Notes under the pieces: generated by a model
What the model saw: only the letters and a program-made list of their open reading frames with translations
Database searches by the model: none
Told to the model about the DNA's origin: nothing
Shown here: piece by piece, positions 54,032 to 62,500 of the stretch
How positions within the stretch are numbered: position 1 is the first letter of the stretch
How the letters are laid out: every line of letters begins with the position of its first letter
Assembly (NCBI GenBank): GCA_022842165.1
Contig: JALHQC010000006.1
Coordinates: 59,155-123,154, forward strand
Reading direction: 5' to 3'
DNA from: a bacterium
GTDB lineage: Bacteria > Pseudomonadota > Alphaproteobacteria > Rhizobiales > Aestuariivirgaceae
DNA: 64,000 nucleotides
Position numbers and translations under genes: made by a program

Positions 54032-54103
54032 CTGCGAATAGCTCAGTTGGTAGAGCAACAGACTGTAATCTGTGTGTCGAAGGTTCGAGTCCTTCTACGC
54101 AAT
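54032..54103 (+). tRNA. tRNA-like sequence 2, irregular (GTA or TGT anticodon)
   Basis: Directly abuts sequence 1. D-arm GCTC-AGTTGGTA-GAGC and T-arm GAAGG-TTCGAGT-CCTTC are canonical. The anticodon stem ACAGA/TCTGT encloses only six bases, CTGTAA, reading GTA (Tyr) by position, but the short variable arm is not that of a bacterial tRNA-Tyr. The acceptor has TGCG/CGCA with two mismatches and no CCA. Probably a decaying or foreign tRNA. From 54104 to 54445 I see nothing else. Confidence 0.5.
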
Positions 54104-54445
54104 CTCGCGGCGTAACACCCGCAGGCTGTGAACTGAGCCTTCCGGAGTGGCCGGTGCAACGTCCAAGGCGATCGCGCAAGCGATAGGCGGAGGAGGGACG
54201 CGCCGCCTGCATCACGCCTGTGCCGAGGACTGCCGCCGCAACGCGCCGCGGGATCTGGCTCTGAAGCATCCGCTTCAGGCTCCATCCCGATGGCCCGCAG
54301 CGCTGGCGCCGCGGCCCGTGTGCTGCCGGTCCAAGGCTGCTCCGGAAGGTGTTCGCATTTCAACATCAACCCAAACCCAAACCCCAAGAGGACCACCGCC
54401 TCATGCACTGATGCTGACGCGACTGCCGAGAAGGAGACTGAGAAG

Positions 54446-55612
54446 ATGATCGAAGTGAAGAAATATCTGCTGCGTACCCGGGTCACCGTACCCGAGGCGG
54501 AGCGCGCCGTCGTTCTGGTGAACGGCAAGCTCAACACCATTCTCCGTCCGGGCCGTCACTTCTTCACATCGCTGGGAAACGATCTGAAGGTGGAGCAGCA
54601 TGACCTGAAGCAGCCGGTGTTCACCAGCGCCTATGAGCAGGCGCTGCTGAAGGACATGCCGCAGCTGGTAGCCGAGCATTTCACCGAAGTCCGCACCGGC
54701 GAGGGCGAGGTGGCCGTCATCTACCGCGATCAAAAGCTGTTCTGGGTGGTGAAGCCCGACAGCCGCGTGCTGTTCTGGACCGATGCCGGGCCGTGGAAAA
54801 TCGAGAAGATCGATGTCACGGCCTCGCTCAGCGTGCCGGAACCGCTGGCGCTGCGCATCATCGGGTCGGGAACGGTCGACCGCATCAAGCGCTTCGCGGT
54901 GGAGGATGGCCAGGTCGGCCTGCTCTCGATCGATGGCGCCTATGCGGGACGGCTGGAGCCCGGCATGCACGCCTTCTGGAACGTCGGCCGCACGGTCAAC
55001 GTGAAGGTCGTCGACACACGCCAGCACGCGCTGGACGTCACCGGCCAGGAGGTGCTGACGCGCGACCGCGTGTCGATCCGCGTGAACCTCGTGGCGCGCT
55101 ACCGCGTCACCGATCCGGTGAAGGCGGTGGCGTCCGTCAAGGATTATGCCGATGCGCTGTACCGCGCGCTGCAGCATGCCTTCCGCCAATCGCTCAGCGT
55201 CAAGACGCTGGACGAGCTCCTGTCGCGCAAGGGCGATACCGATGCGGAGGCCGCCGCGCAGGTGAAGTCCGAGATGGCGGCAATCGGCATCGAGGTCGCC
55301 GACATCGCCATCAAGGATGTGATCCTGCCGGGCGACATGCGCGAGATCCTGAACAAGGTCGTGACGGCGGAGAAGGAGGCGGAAGCCAACGTCATCCGCC
55401 GCCGCGAGGAAACCAACGCCACGCGCTCGCTGCTGAACACCGCGAAGGTGATGGCGGAGAACCCGGTGATGCTGCGGCTGAAGGAACTGGAAGCCTTGGA
55501 AAAGATCGCCGACAAGGTCCAGTCCTTGACCGTCCATAACGGCACGCGCGGCCTCCTCGACGATCTCGTGTCGCTGAAGGCCGATCCCGTCGTCCCGAAG
55601 CGCAAGGCTTGA
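54446..55612 (+). CDS. Slipin family SPFH protein
   Basis: A 388-residue slipin/stomatin-like protein. The Band 7 core runs from about residue 160 (VEDGQVGLLSIDGAYAGRLEPGMHAFWNVGRTVNVKVVDTRQ) through VTGQEVLTRDRVSIRVNLVARYRV and DVILPGDMREILNKVVTAEKEAEANVIRRREET. Unlike usual slipins, no clear N-terminal membrane hairpin exists and the first 150 residues form a second SPFH-like half (PEAERAVVLVNGKLNTILRPGRHFF). The ATG at 54446 follows AAGGAG. Confidence 0.87.
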   Translation: MIEVKKYLLRTRVTVPEAERAVVLVNGKLNTILRPGRHFFTSLGNDLKVEQHDLKQPVFTSAYEQALLKDMPQLVAEHFTEVRTGEGEVAVIYRDQKLFWVVKPDSRVLFWTDAGPWKIEKIDVTASLSVPEPLALRIIGSGTVDRIKRFAVEDGQVGLLSIDGAYAGRLEPGMHAFWNVGRTVNVKVVDTRQHALDVTGQEVLTRDRVSIRVNLVARYRVTDPVKAVASVKDYADALYRALQHAFRQSLSVKTLDELLSRKGDTDAEAAAQVKSEMAAIGIEVADIAIKDVILPGDMREILNKVVTAEKEAEANVIRRREETNATRSLLNTAKVMAENPVMLRLKELEALEKIADKVQSLTVHNGTRGLLDDLVSLKADPVVPKRKA

Positions 55613-55620
55613 ACGACAAG

Positions 55621-55648
55621 CCCTCCCCCGGTTCAGGCCGGGGGAGGG
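55621..55648. terminator. Bidirectional hairpin between convergent genes
   Basis: CCCTCCCCCGG-TTCAGG-CCGGGGGAGGG, 11-bp perfect arms, 9 bp after the slipin stop and 9 bp before the end of the opposing gene. No T-run, so it may be a REP-like element. Confidence 0.6.
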
Positions 55649-55656
55649 CGCTTCTG

Positions 55657-55896
55657 TCAGATCCCCAGAAGCTTCATCGCTTCGCCGAGCGAGGCTTCGG
55701 AAGCGGCATGGTCGCCCGCCTCATGTTCCGCCTTGCCCTTGGTGTAAAGTTCCATCGCCTTGGCCTTGGTGGCCTCATCGGCGGTCGTCGTCTTCATGGC
55801 CTCGTCGATCTTGCCCATGAGCATCGGACACTGGCCGGCAAGAGCCGGCCCGGCGAGGGCAAAGGACAGGGCGGCAGCAATAATGAGCTTCTTCAT
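55657..55896 (-). CDS. Small secreted helical protein, paralogue 2 (79 aa)
   Basis: A 79-residue protein. The signal peptide ends at GPALAGQ; the mature part CPMLMGKIDEAMKTTTADEATKAKAMELYTKG... is helical with a single Cys. It matches the layout and several positions of the product at 53428. The pair flanks the tRNA-like/slipin segment. Unknown function. Confidence 0.75.
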   Translation of the reverse strand: MKKLIIAAALSFALAGPALAGQCPMLMGKIDEAMKTTTADEATKAKAMELYTKGKAEHEAGDHAASEASLGEAMKLLGI

Positions 55897-56030
55897 GGTG
55901 TCGTTCTCCCTTTGAGATTGCAGAATTCGAAGACCGCTCCCGGCCAGCAGCCCTCAATTCCCTTTACGCCGCCTTTGGGGTCCGGCTTCCTGCTGCTGCG
56001 GAAATATTTGCGTGCCGCCCTGCCTTGATC

Positions 56031-56164
56031 TATAGGAACGGCATGGCGCGCGCGCGAAACATCACGTCTGGTCCTGCAGCTTTTCCGCTGCCGTTCGCGC
56101 TTGGCCGCCTGCTTCTTAGCTGCCCCTGAGGGCCGGCCGGGCTTCTGCCCTGGCTCTGCAGGGG
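56031..56164 (+). promoter_or_regulatory. leuA leader region with SD-sequestering hairpin
   Basis: TTGCGT (56008-56013), 17 bp, TATAGG (56031-56036) would start transcription at about 56043, the ATG of a leader ORF. CCCCTG (56123-56128) can pair with CAGGGG (56159-56164), the ribosome site of leuA. A ribosome stalled on Leu codons 56109-56117 would mask CCCCTG and free the site. There is no T-run, so control would be translational. Confidence 0.45.
56043..56129 (+). CDS. Candidate leu leader peptide, 28 aa
   Basis: A 28-codon ORF that ends in LGRLLLSCP: Leu codons CTT, CTG, CTT, CTT cluster near the end. It lies between a likely promoter and leuA. An AGGA lies 6 nt upstream, though transcription may start at the ATG itself. 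The design fits branched-chain leader peptides; assigned by position and content. Confidence 0.5.
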   Translation: MARARNITSGPAAFPLPFALGRLLLSCP

Positions 56165-56167
56165 TGA

Positions 56168-57889
56168 TTGACGGACACCAACCCAGCTAAGCTCAAGCCC
56201 GAAGAGACCGACATCATGATGATTTCCCCCCGCGAAAAATATCGCCCGTTTCCGCCCGTCCATCTGCCCGACCGGCAGTGGCCCAGCAAGACGATCGCCG
56301 CACCGCCCATCTGGTGCTCGGTCGATCTGCGCGACGGCAACCAGTCGCTGATCGAGCCCATGGGGCCGGACCGCAAGATGCGGATGTTCGAGGCCCTTCT
56401 CAAGATGGGCTTCAAGGAAATCGAGATCGGATTCCCTTCCGCCTCGCAAACGGATTTCGATTTCTGCCGCTACCTCATCGACAACAAGAAGATTCCGGAC
56501 GATGTCACGGTTCAGGTGCTCGTCCAGTGCCGCGAGGAACTGATCACCCGCACCTTCGAAGGCATTCGGGGTGCCAAGTCGGCGATCGTCCACTTCTACA
56601 ATTCGACCTCCGAACTGCAGCGCCGCGTGGTCTTCAAGCAGGACCGCGAAGGCATCAGCCAAATTGCGGTGCAGGGTGCGCGCCTCATCAAGAAACTGGC
56701 GCAGGAAAGCGGCATGGAAGATGCCATCCGCTTCCAGTACAGCCCCGAAAGCTTCACCGGAACGGAACTCGATTACGCGGTTGATATCTGCGAAGCGGTG
56801 ATGGACGAGATCCGCCCGACGCCGGCGAAGAAGCTCATCCTCAATCTGCCCGCAACCGTCGAGATGTCGACGCCCAACATCCATGCCGACCAGATCGAGT
56901 GGTTCTGCCGCAACATCAAGGCGCGCGACAGCCTCATCATCTCGCTCCACCCGCACAACGACCGCGGCTCGGCGGTCGCCGCCACGGAACTCGGCTTGCT
57001 CGCAGGGGCGGACCGCGTGGAAGGAACGCTCTTCGGCAATGGCGAGCGTACCGGCAACGTCGATATCGTGACGCTCGCCATGAACATGTTCAGCCAGGGT
57101 GTCGATCCGCAGCTCGATTGCTCGAACATCAACGATCTCGTGCGCATGGCGGAGTACTGCAACCAGCTTCCCGTCCATCCGCGCCACCCCTATGCGGGCG
57201 AGCTCGTGTTCACGGCGTTCTCCGGCAGCCATCAGGATGCGATCAACAAGGGCTTCAAGGCCATGGCGGCCTCCAACAAGCCCTTGTGGGAAGTCCCCTA
57301 TCTCCCCATCGACCCGATGGACCTGGGGCGCTCCTACGAGGCGGTCATCCGCATCAACTCGCAGTCGGGCAAGGGCGGCATTGCCTATATCCTCGAAAAG
57401 GAACACGGCATCGAACTGCCGCGCCGGCTGCAGATCGAGTTCTCGAAAACCGTGCAGGCGATCGCCGATGGCGAGGGCGTCGAACTGGCCGCCGACCGGC
57501 TGTGGAGCGCTTTCGAAGGCGAGTATCTCGACGGCAACGGCCGCTACGGCTTCGTCTCGCATTCGGCAAGTTCCGACCATACCGAGCAGGACGTAATCGC
57601 CAAGGTCACGGTCGACGGCAATTTGAAAACCATCCTCGGCCACGGCAACGGCCCGGTCGACGGTTTCGTCGACGCGATCCGGAAAGAAAGCGGCCTGGCC
57701 TTCGACGTGGCAGACTACCGCGAACACGCCATGGGCACAGGTGCGAATGCCACAGCCATCGCCTATGTAGAACTGCGGCTCGCTGACGGCTCAACGCTCT
57801 TCGGCGTCGGCATCGACAAGAACATCGTGGTGGCGAGTCTGAAGGCGGTGCTGAGCGGCGTGAACCGGGCGCTAAAACGCAACTCTTAA
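56168..57889 (+). CDS. leuA: 2-isopropylmalate synthase
   Basis: A 573-residue LeuA (alpha-IPMS, type with long N-terminal extension). It condenses acetyl-CoA with 2-oxoisovalerate, the first leucine-specific step. KYRPFPPVHLPDRQWPSKTI leads into WCSVDLRDGNQSLIEP (metal Asp), with LHPHNDRGSAVAATELGLLAGADRVEGTLFGNGERTGNVD and a C-terminal leucine-feedback domain. The TTG start (CAGGGGTGA before it) is chosen; an ATG at 56216 is the alternative. Confidence 0.94.
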   Translation: MTDTNPAKLKPEETDIMMISPREKYRPFPPVHLPDRQWPSKTIAAPPIWCSVDLRDGNQSLIEPMGPDRKMRMFEALLKMGFKEIEIGFPSASQTDFDFCRYLIDNKKIPDDVTVQVLVQCREELITRTFEGIRGAKSAIVHFYNSTSELQRRVVFKQDREGISQIAVQGARLIKKLAQESGMEDAIRFQYSPESFTGTELDYAVDICEAVMDEIRPTPAKKLILNLPATVEMSTPNIHADQIEWFCRNIKARDSLIISLHPHNDRGSAVAATELGLLAGADRVEGTLFGNGERTGNVDIVTLAMNMFSQGVDPQLDCSNINDLVRMAEYCNQLPVHPRHPYAGELVFTAFSGSHQDAINKGFKAMAASNKPLWEVPYLPIDPMDLGRSYEAVIRINSQSGKGGIAYILEKEHGIELPRRLQIEFSKTVQAIADGEGVELAADRLWSAFEGEYLDGNGRYGFVSHSASSDHTEQDVIAKVTVDGNLKTILGHGNGPVDGFVDAIRKESGLAFDVADYREHAMGTGANATAIAYVELRLADGSTLFGVGIDKNIVVASLKAVLSGVNRALKRNS

Positions 57890-57906
57890 GCCCCTCATTC
57901 AGTCAT

Positions 57907-58041
57907 CGCCGGACTTGTTCCGGCGAACCATTTGTCAGCACGCGCGCTTGCCGAAAGCTGGGCCCCCGCCTTCGCGGGGGTGACGGTTCGAGGGAGATAT
58001 CAATAAGTACCGTCACCCCGGCGCAGGCCGGGGCCCAGCTT
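57907..58041. repeat. REP-like palindromes and paired inverted repeat
   Basis: CGCCGGA-CTTGT-TCCGGCG (57907-57925) is followed by an inverted pair: 57955-57986 (with the inner hairpin CCCCCGC-CTTC-GCGGGGG) against 58010-58041 (with CCCCGGC-GCAG-GCCGGGG). The outer arms AAGCTGGGCCCC and GGGGCCCAGCTT match. It may terminate leuA. Confidence 0.72.
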
Positions 58042-58104
58042 CCTTCCGCTGCTGAAAATATTCCTTGACTTTCCCCGCAAGTTAGGATTACATTCTCCAC
58101 AGTT

Positions 58105-58404
58105 CAACCGGACAGGAGGGGACAATGTGCACAGCGTCTCGCATTGACCGGAGGAACAGGCAGCGCCTGCGGGGTGAAGGAATGACAGCACCTCCATCCC
58201 CCTGGAGCTTCGGTCAGGACCCTTGGGCACTAGGACCCAAGCGCCTTCAATGGCTAGGGATGGCTCTACATTCCATCGCGAAGAACCTGGCCCCGGCACA
58301 AATCGCTGCGTCTCTATCCGTGGCTTCGGCCCATCACCCAACACACCATCTTTCGACGGCCGCAAGGGCTGGAGCCATGGCAGGGGCATCCCCTCCATTT
58401 TTTT
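58105..58404 (+). ncRNA. Candidate structured non-coding RNA (or long leader)
   Basis: About 300 nt with no convincing coding frame. GGAGGGGA near the 5' end (58115-58122) is the exact complement of TCCCCTCC (58389-58396), which is followed by seven T. Internal hairpins include CTTGGG-CACTAGGA-CCCAAG. A possible promoter TTGACT-N17-TTACAT lies at about 58064. It ends 26 bp before the ATG of the next gene, so it could be a separate RNA or a regulatory leader. No known RNA class was matched by eye. Confidence 0.5.
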
Positions 58405-58429
58405 CATCCTGTCATGAGGCCCGACCGCC

Positions 58430-58948
58430 ATGAACATTCCGCCACCCTCTCACACGGCGAAGAAGCAGCGCGGCCGCGCGCGTGATGCCGCGCCCTTCGT
58501 CTCGCTCAGGCCTTGGGCCGGCTTCACCGCGCATCAGTCGCCGCGGGCCTTGCCGCTTCCCGTCTGTCCTTCCCCCCGCTGCCGCCGCGCCAGGGCCTGC
58601 ATCGCGGCGCTCGATGATCTCTATTGCCAGCGCACGCATCACGGCCTCGATGAGTTACGCCGCCAGCGCCTCAACAGCCCGCTCCAGCGGGAGCTCGACT
58701 CGGTACTGCCGGTGCTGGACGAGACCGACCTTTCCGAGCGCATGGAGAGGATTGCCGCACTCGCCGAAATCCGCCGCGCGTATGTGGCGCGCATGCTGGC
58801 GCTGTGGAAGGCGGGCGGGCTCGGCCCCGGTTTCCACAAGTTCCGCAGCGCCGGCGTCATCATGAGACCACCGCTCAAAACCTATGCCGAAAGCGCCTCG
58901 AAGCCGCCGCAAAAGAGGGGTGGACAAGCCCCCAAGAGGGACGTATAG
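58430..58948 (+). CDS. Unknown Cys/Arg-rich protein, 172 aa
   Basis: A 172-residue basic protein. PVCPSPRCRRARACIAALDD (about 45-64) holds three Cys in a pattern that could bind zinc, as seen in hypothetical proteins of this order. A helical middle part (LQRELDSVLPVLDETDLSERMERIAALAEIRRAYVARML) follows, and a Lys/Pro-rich tail. It lies 26 bp after the structured block and before tRNA-Lys. Function unknown. Confidence 0.62.
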   Translation: MNIPPPSHTAKKQRGRARDAAPFVSLRPWAGFTAHQSPRALPLPVCPSPRCRRARACIAALDDLYCQRTHHGLDELRRQRLNSPLQRELDSVLPVLDETDLSERMERIAALAEIRRAYVARMLALWKAGGLGPGFHKFRSAGVIMRPPLKTYAESASKPPQKRGGQAPKRDV

Positions 58949-58996
58949 ACCCGCCCGTCGGCTCCGTTCACGCGGAGCCGTACGTCCTTGATGGAC

Positions 58997-59072
<76 letters not shown>

Positions 59073-59522
59073 ATTATATCAAATACTTAGCGGTAAGATC
59101 ATCAAATCCGGACCACCGGAATTGATGATGCACCAGTTGGGCGAGCGGGTTGACGTAACAGCCGATTACCACACTCCCGACGGAGCATCGGGCAGGCATG
59201 TGTTCGATGCCTGCCGCGGATGCATGGAGTGCGGATTCGACGGCAGGGCGAGCCAGGTGTTCGAAGCCTTCGGCATTGCGTTGCCTGGGCCGTCTCAGCC
59301 GATGTTGGATCAGCTTTTTTTCCAACAACTTCAGCTCGTCAGCCGCCAGCAGCTTGGCGGGCCGGTCCAACCCGCAGCGGCTTCGCGGCCGGCGCATCTG
59401 TGTCGCGGCTGCAACAATCAGGGCGAAAACGTGGCCGATGTTGGCCGGCGGGACGGGCTTCGCCATATTTCCCTTCAACCCCCGCATGTGTTGGGGTAGT
59501 CGTACATGTGAACTCTCAGATT
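59073..59522. other. Gene-poor stretch before the repeat protein
   Basis: About 450 bp follow the tRNA. A plus-strand frame of about 124 codons (59125-59499) has Cys pairs (ACRGCMEC, CRGCNNQGE) but no ribosome site and mixed codon use; the opposite strand has a similar weak frame. I cannot decide, and call neither a gene. Confidence 0.35.
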
Positions 59523-59540
59523 CCGGCACGCCTGTGCCGG
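59523..59540 (+). promoter_or_regulatory. Perfect hairpin upstream of the repeat protein
   Basis: CCGGCAC-GCCT-GTGCCGG, 24 bp before the ATG at 59565. It could form in the mRNA leader or mark the end of an upstream transcript. Confidence 0.45.
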
Positions 59541-59564
59541 ACTAATGATCACGGGGAAATACAG

Positions 59565-62500
59565 ATGACGCTCACCGCAGCCTCCACCACCTCGCGCAAC
59601 GAAACCAGCCTCCATTCGGGGCGCAATTGGCGCCGTGCGCTGCTGGTGACCACGGTGCTCTCGGCGGCCCTGCTGGGGTTGACCGCGCATGGCCAGAAGG
59701 TTCAGGCGGCCTGCAACATTGCGGCCACTGCCGGCGATGATCTCATCACCTGCAACGCCGCTGGTGACTTTCCCGATGGTTTGGCGGGCGACGACACGAT
59801 CAACTTTAACGCGGTGAATGTCGGGGGTGCCCAGGGCGGTGCTGATGACGACCTGATTGCTGTCAACGGCAGCTCGACCGTCATCAATGACGTCGCTGGC
59901 GGCGACGGAATTGACACCATCACCGTCGACGGGGCGTCGTCGGTGGGGTTCTACATCTTCGGCGACGACGAGGCTGGCGATCCCTTGGGAGATGGTGCTG
60001 ACTCGATTTCGGTTCTTGGCGGTTCGACGGCGGCTTCTGGCGTATTTGGCGGTCAAGGCGGCGATACCATCACCATAGATGGGGTCTCGTCTGTGGGTAA
60101 CGGCATATACGGTGATGATTCGACGTCGAGCGCCGTTGGGGGCGATGATTCGATCTCGGTCCTCGGCAACTCGACGGTCTCGCTTATTTATGCAGACGGC
60201 GGAAATGACTCGATTCGCATCGATGCTTCGACCTTGGTATCTGACGTTGCAGGCAACGATGGCAACGATACCATCAGGGTGACGAACGGCTCATCCATCG
60301 GCACCGATGTGGACGGCGGCAACGACAATGACTCGATTACAATCTCAGAGTCGACTGTGGGCGGCGTCGTTACGGGCTATTACGGGAACGACACCATCCG
60401 TGTCACCAATGGTTCTTCCATCGGCAACGATGTCGATGGCAACCTCGAAGACGATTCGATCGCCATCCTCGATTCCACCGTCAACGGCTCGGTTTTTGGC
60501 GGTGATGGCAACGACACGATCTTCATCGATCCTTCCTTCATTGCGGGCGACGTTGCCGGCGGCGTCGGCAATGACAGCGTGGTCATCACCGACTTCTCGA
60601 CGGTGACGGGAAGCGTGCTGGGCGATGCCGGCACCGATACCATCCTGATCAGCGCCAGTTCCTCGATTGGCGTCGACGTCGACGGCGGTGCCGATGCCGA
60701 CACGATCAACGTCAACACCCTCTCGACCATCACCGGTTCGGTGCTGGGTAACACAGGTGCTGACCGCATCACCATCAACAACGCCAGCGTCGGCATCAGG
60801 GTCGACGGAGGCGGTGACGCCGACATTATCAACGTGATCGCGCTGTCGACGGTCTCCGTCGCAGTGAGTGGTGACGACGGTTCGGACACGATCAACGTCA
60901 ATGGCTCGGAGGTCGGCGCGATCGATGGCGACGCAGACGCCGACTCGATCAGCGTGCTCGCGGGTGCCACCGTCACCAACACGGTGGCGGGTTCAGAAGG
61001 CGCCGACACCATTACGGTCAATGGCTCCTCGGTTGGCGTCAATGTCGATGGCGGCACTGAAGCCGACGTTATCAGCGTCATCGGTCTTGCGACGGTCACC
61101 TTTAATGTGCTGGGCGATACCGGCAACGACACGATCACGGTCAACGGCTCGCAGGCGGGCGCGGTCGATGGCGGGGCTGACGCTGACTCGATCAGCGTCA
61201 TCGGACTGGCCACGGTCACCAACTACGTCGTGGGCGGCGCGGGGGCTGACACCATTCGGGTCAACGGTTCCTCGGCGGGCGGAGTCGCCGGCGGCACGGA
61301 AGCCGATTCGATCAGCATCGTCGGTATCTCGACTATCGCCATCGATGTGTTTGGTGACGCTGGCGCTGATACCATCACCGTCACCGGTGCATCTTCGGTT
61401 GGCAATGACGTCAATGGCGTTGGGGATGCCGACTCGATCACCGTCAACGGCGCATCGACCATTGGCAATAATGTGTTCGGCGAGGCCGGCGCGGATACGA
61501 TCCTGATTGATCAGGCGTCTTCGGTCAGTCAGGACGTCGATGGCGGCACGGAAGACGACCGGATCACGGTAACCGGCGCATCGACCGTTGCCAATTCCGT
61601 GCTCGGCGATGCGGGAGCCGACACGATCCTGATCGACCTCGCGTCGTCGGTCGGCAGCAACGTCGAAGGCGGCACGGAAGCCGACCTGATCACCGTGACC
61701 GGCGCTTCGACCGTTTCCGGTAATGTTGTGGGTGATGCCGGGGCCGACACCATCCTGATCGACCTGGCCTCACTGGTCAACCAGTCGGTCGAAGGCGGCG
61801 CGGATGCTGACTCCATCACCGTGACCGGCGCCTCGACCATCGGGTTCGGTGTAGGGGGCGATGCCGGCAATGACACGATCTTGATTGACCTCGCCTCCTC
61901 GGTGGGTGCGAATCTCGAGGGCGGCGCGGACGATGACTCGGTTACCGTCACCGGCGCCTCGACAGTCAATAGCAGTGTGGATGGCAGCGACGGTGCCGAC
62001 ACCATCCTGATCGACCTTGCCTCATCGGTTGGAATCAACGTCAACGGCGGCTCGGAGGCCGACTCCATCACCGTAACCGGCGGCTCGACTGTCGGCAGCA
62101 GTGTCAACGGCGAAGCTGGCAACGACACGATCCTGATCGACCTTGCCTCATCCGTCGGCGCAAATGTCTTCGGCGGCTCGGAAGACGACCTGATCACCGT
62201 GACGGGTGCCTCGACGGTGGGCGGCGTGCAGGGTGATGCCGGCGCCGACACCATCCTGATCGACCTCGCGTCCTCGGTGGGCGCAAATGTCGACGGCGGT
62301 TCGGAAGCCGACCAGATCACCGTAACGGGTGCGTCGACGGTTGCCACCGACGTGCGGGGCAATACCGGCAACGACACCATCACGGTGTCGGGCGCCTCCT
62401 CGGTCGGCAACAATATCCGCGGCGATCAGGATGCCGACTCGATCACCGTCACCGGCGCTTCGACAATTGCCAACAACGTGCTGGGCGATGCCGGTGCCGA

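Noticed and set aside
53709..54269. Minus-strand frame of 186 codons with segments like GIEPATPGLMPVLYPELHP
   Set aside because: It is antisense to the two tRNA-like sequences; such frames are a common annotation artefact.
58000..58437. Minus-strand 145-codon frame, and the plus-strand 102-codon frame from 58125, over the structured block
   Set aside because: Neither has a ribosome site or known domain; inverted complements and the T-run fit RNA better.
59074..59529. Overlapping weak frames on both strands before the repeat protein
   Set aside because: No ribosome site, mixed codon use, no family. Kept as an undecided stretch.
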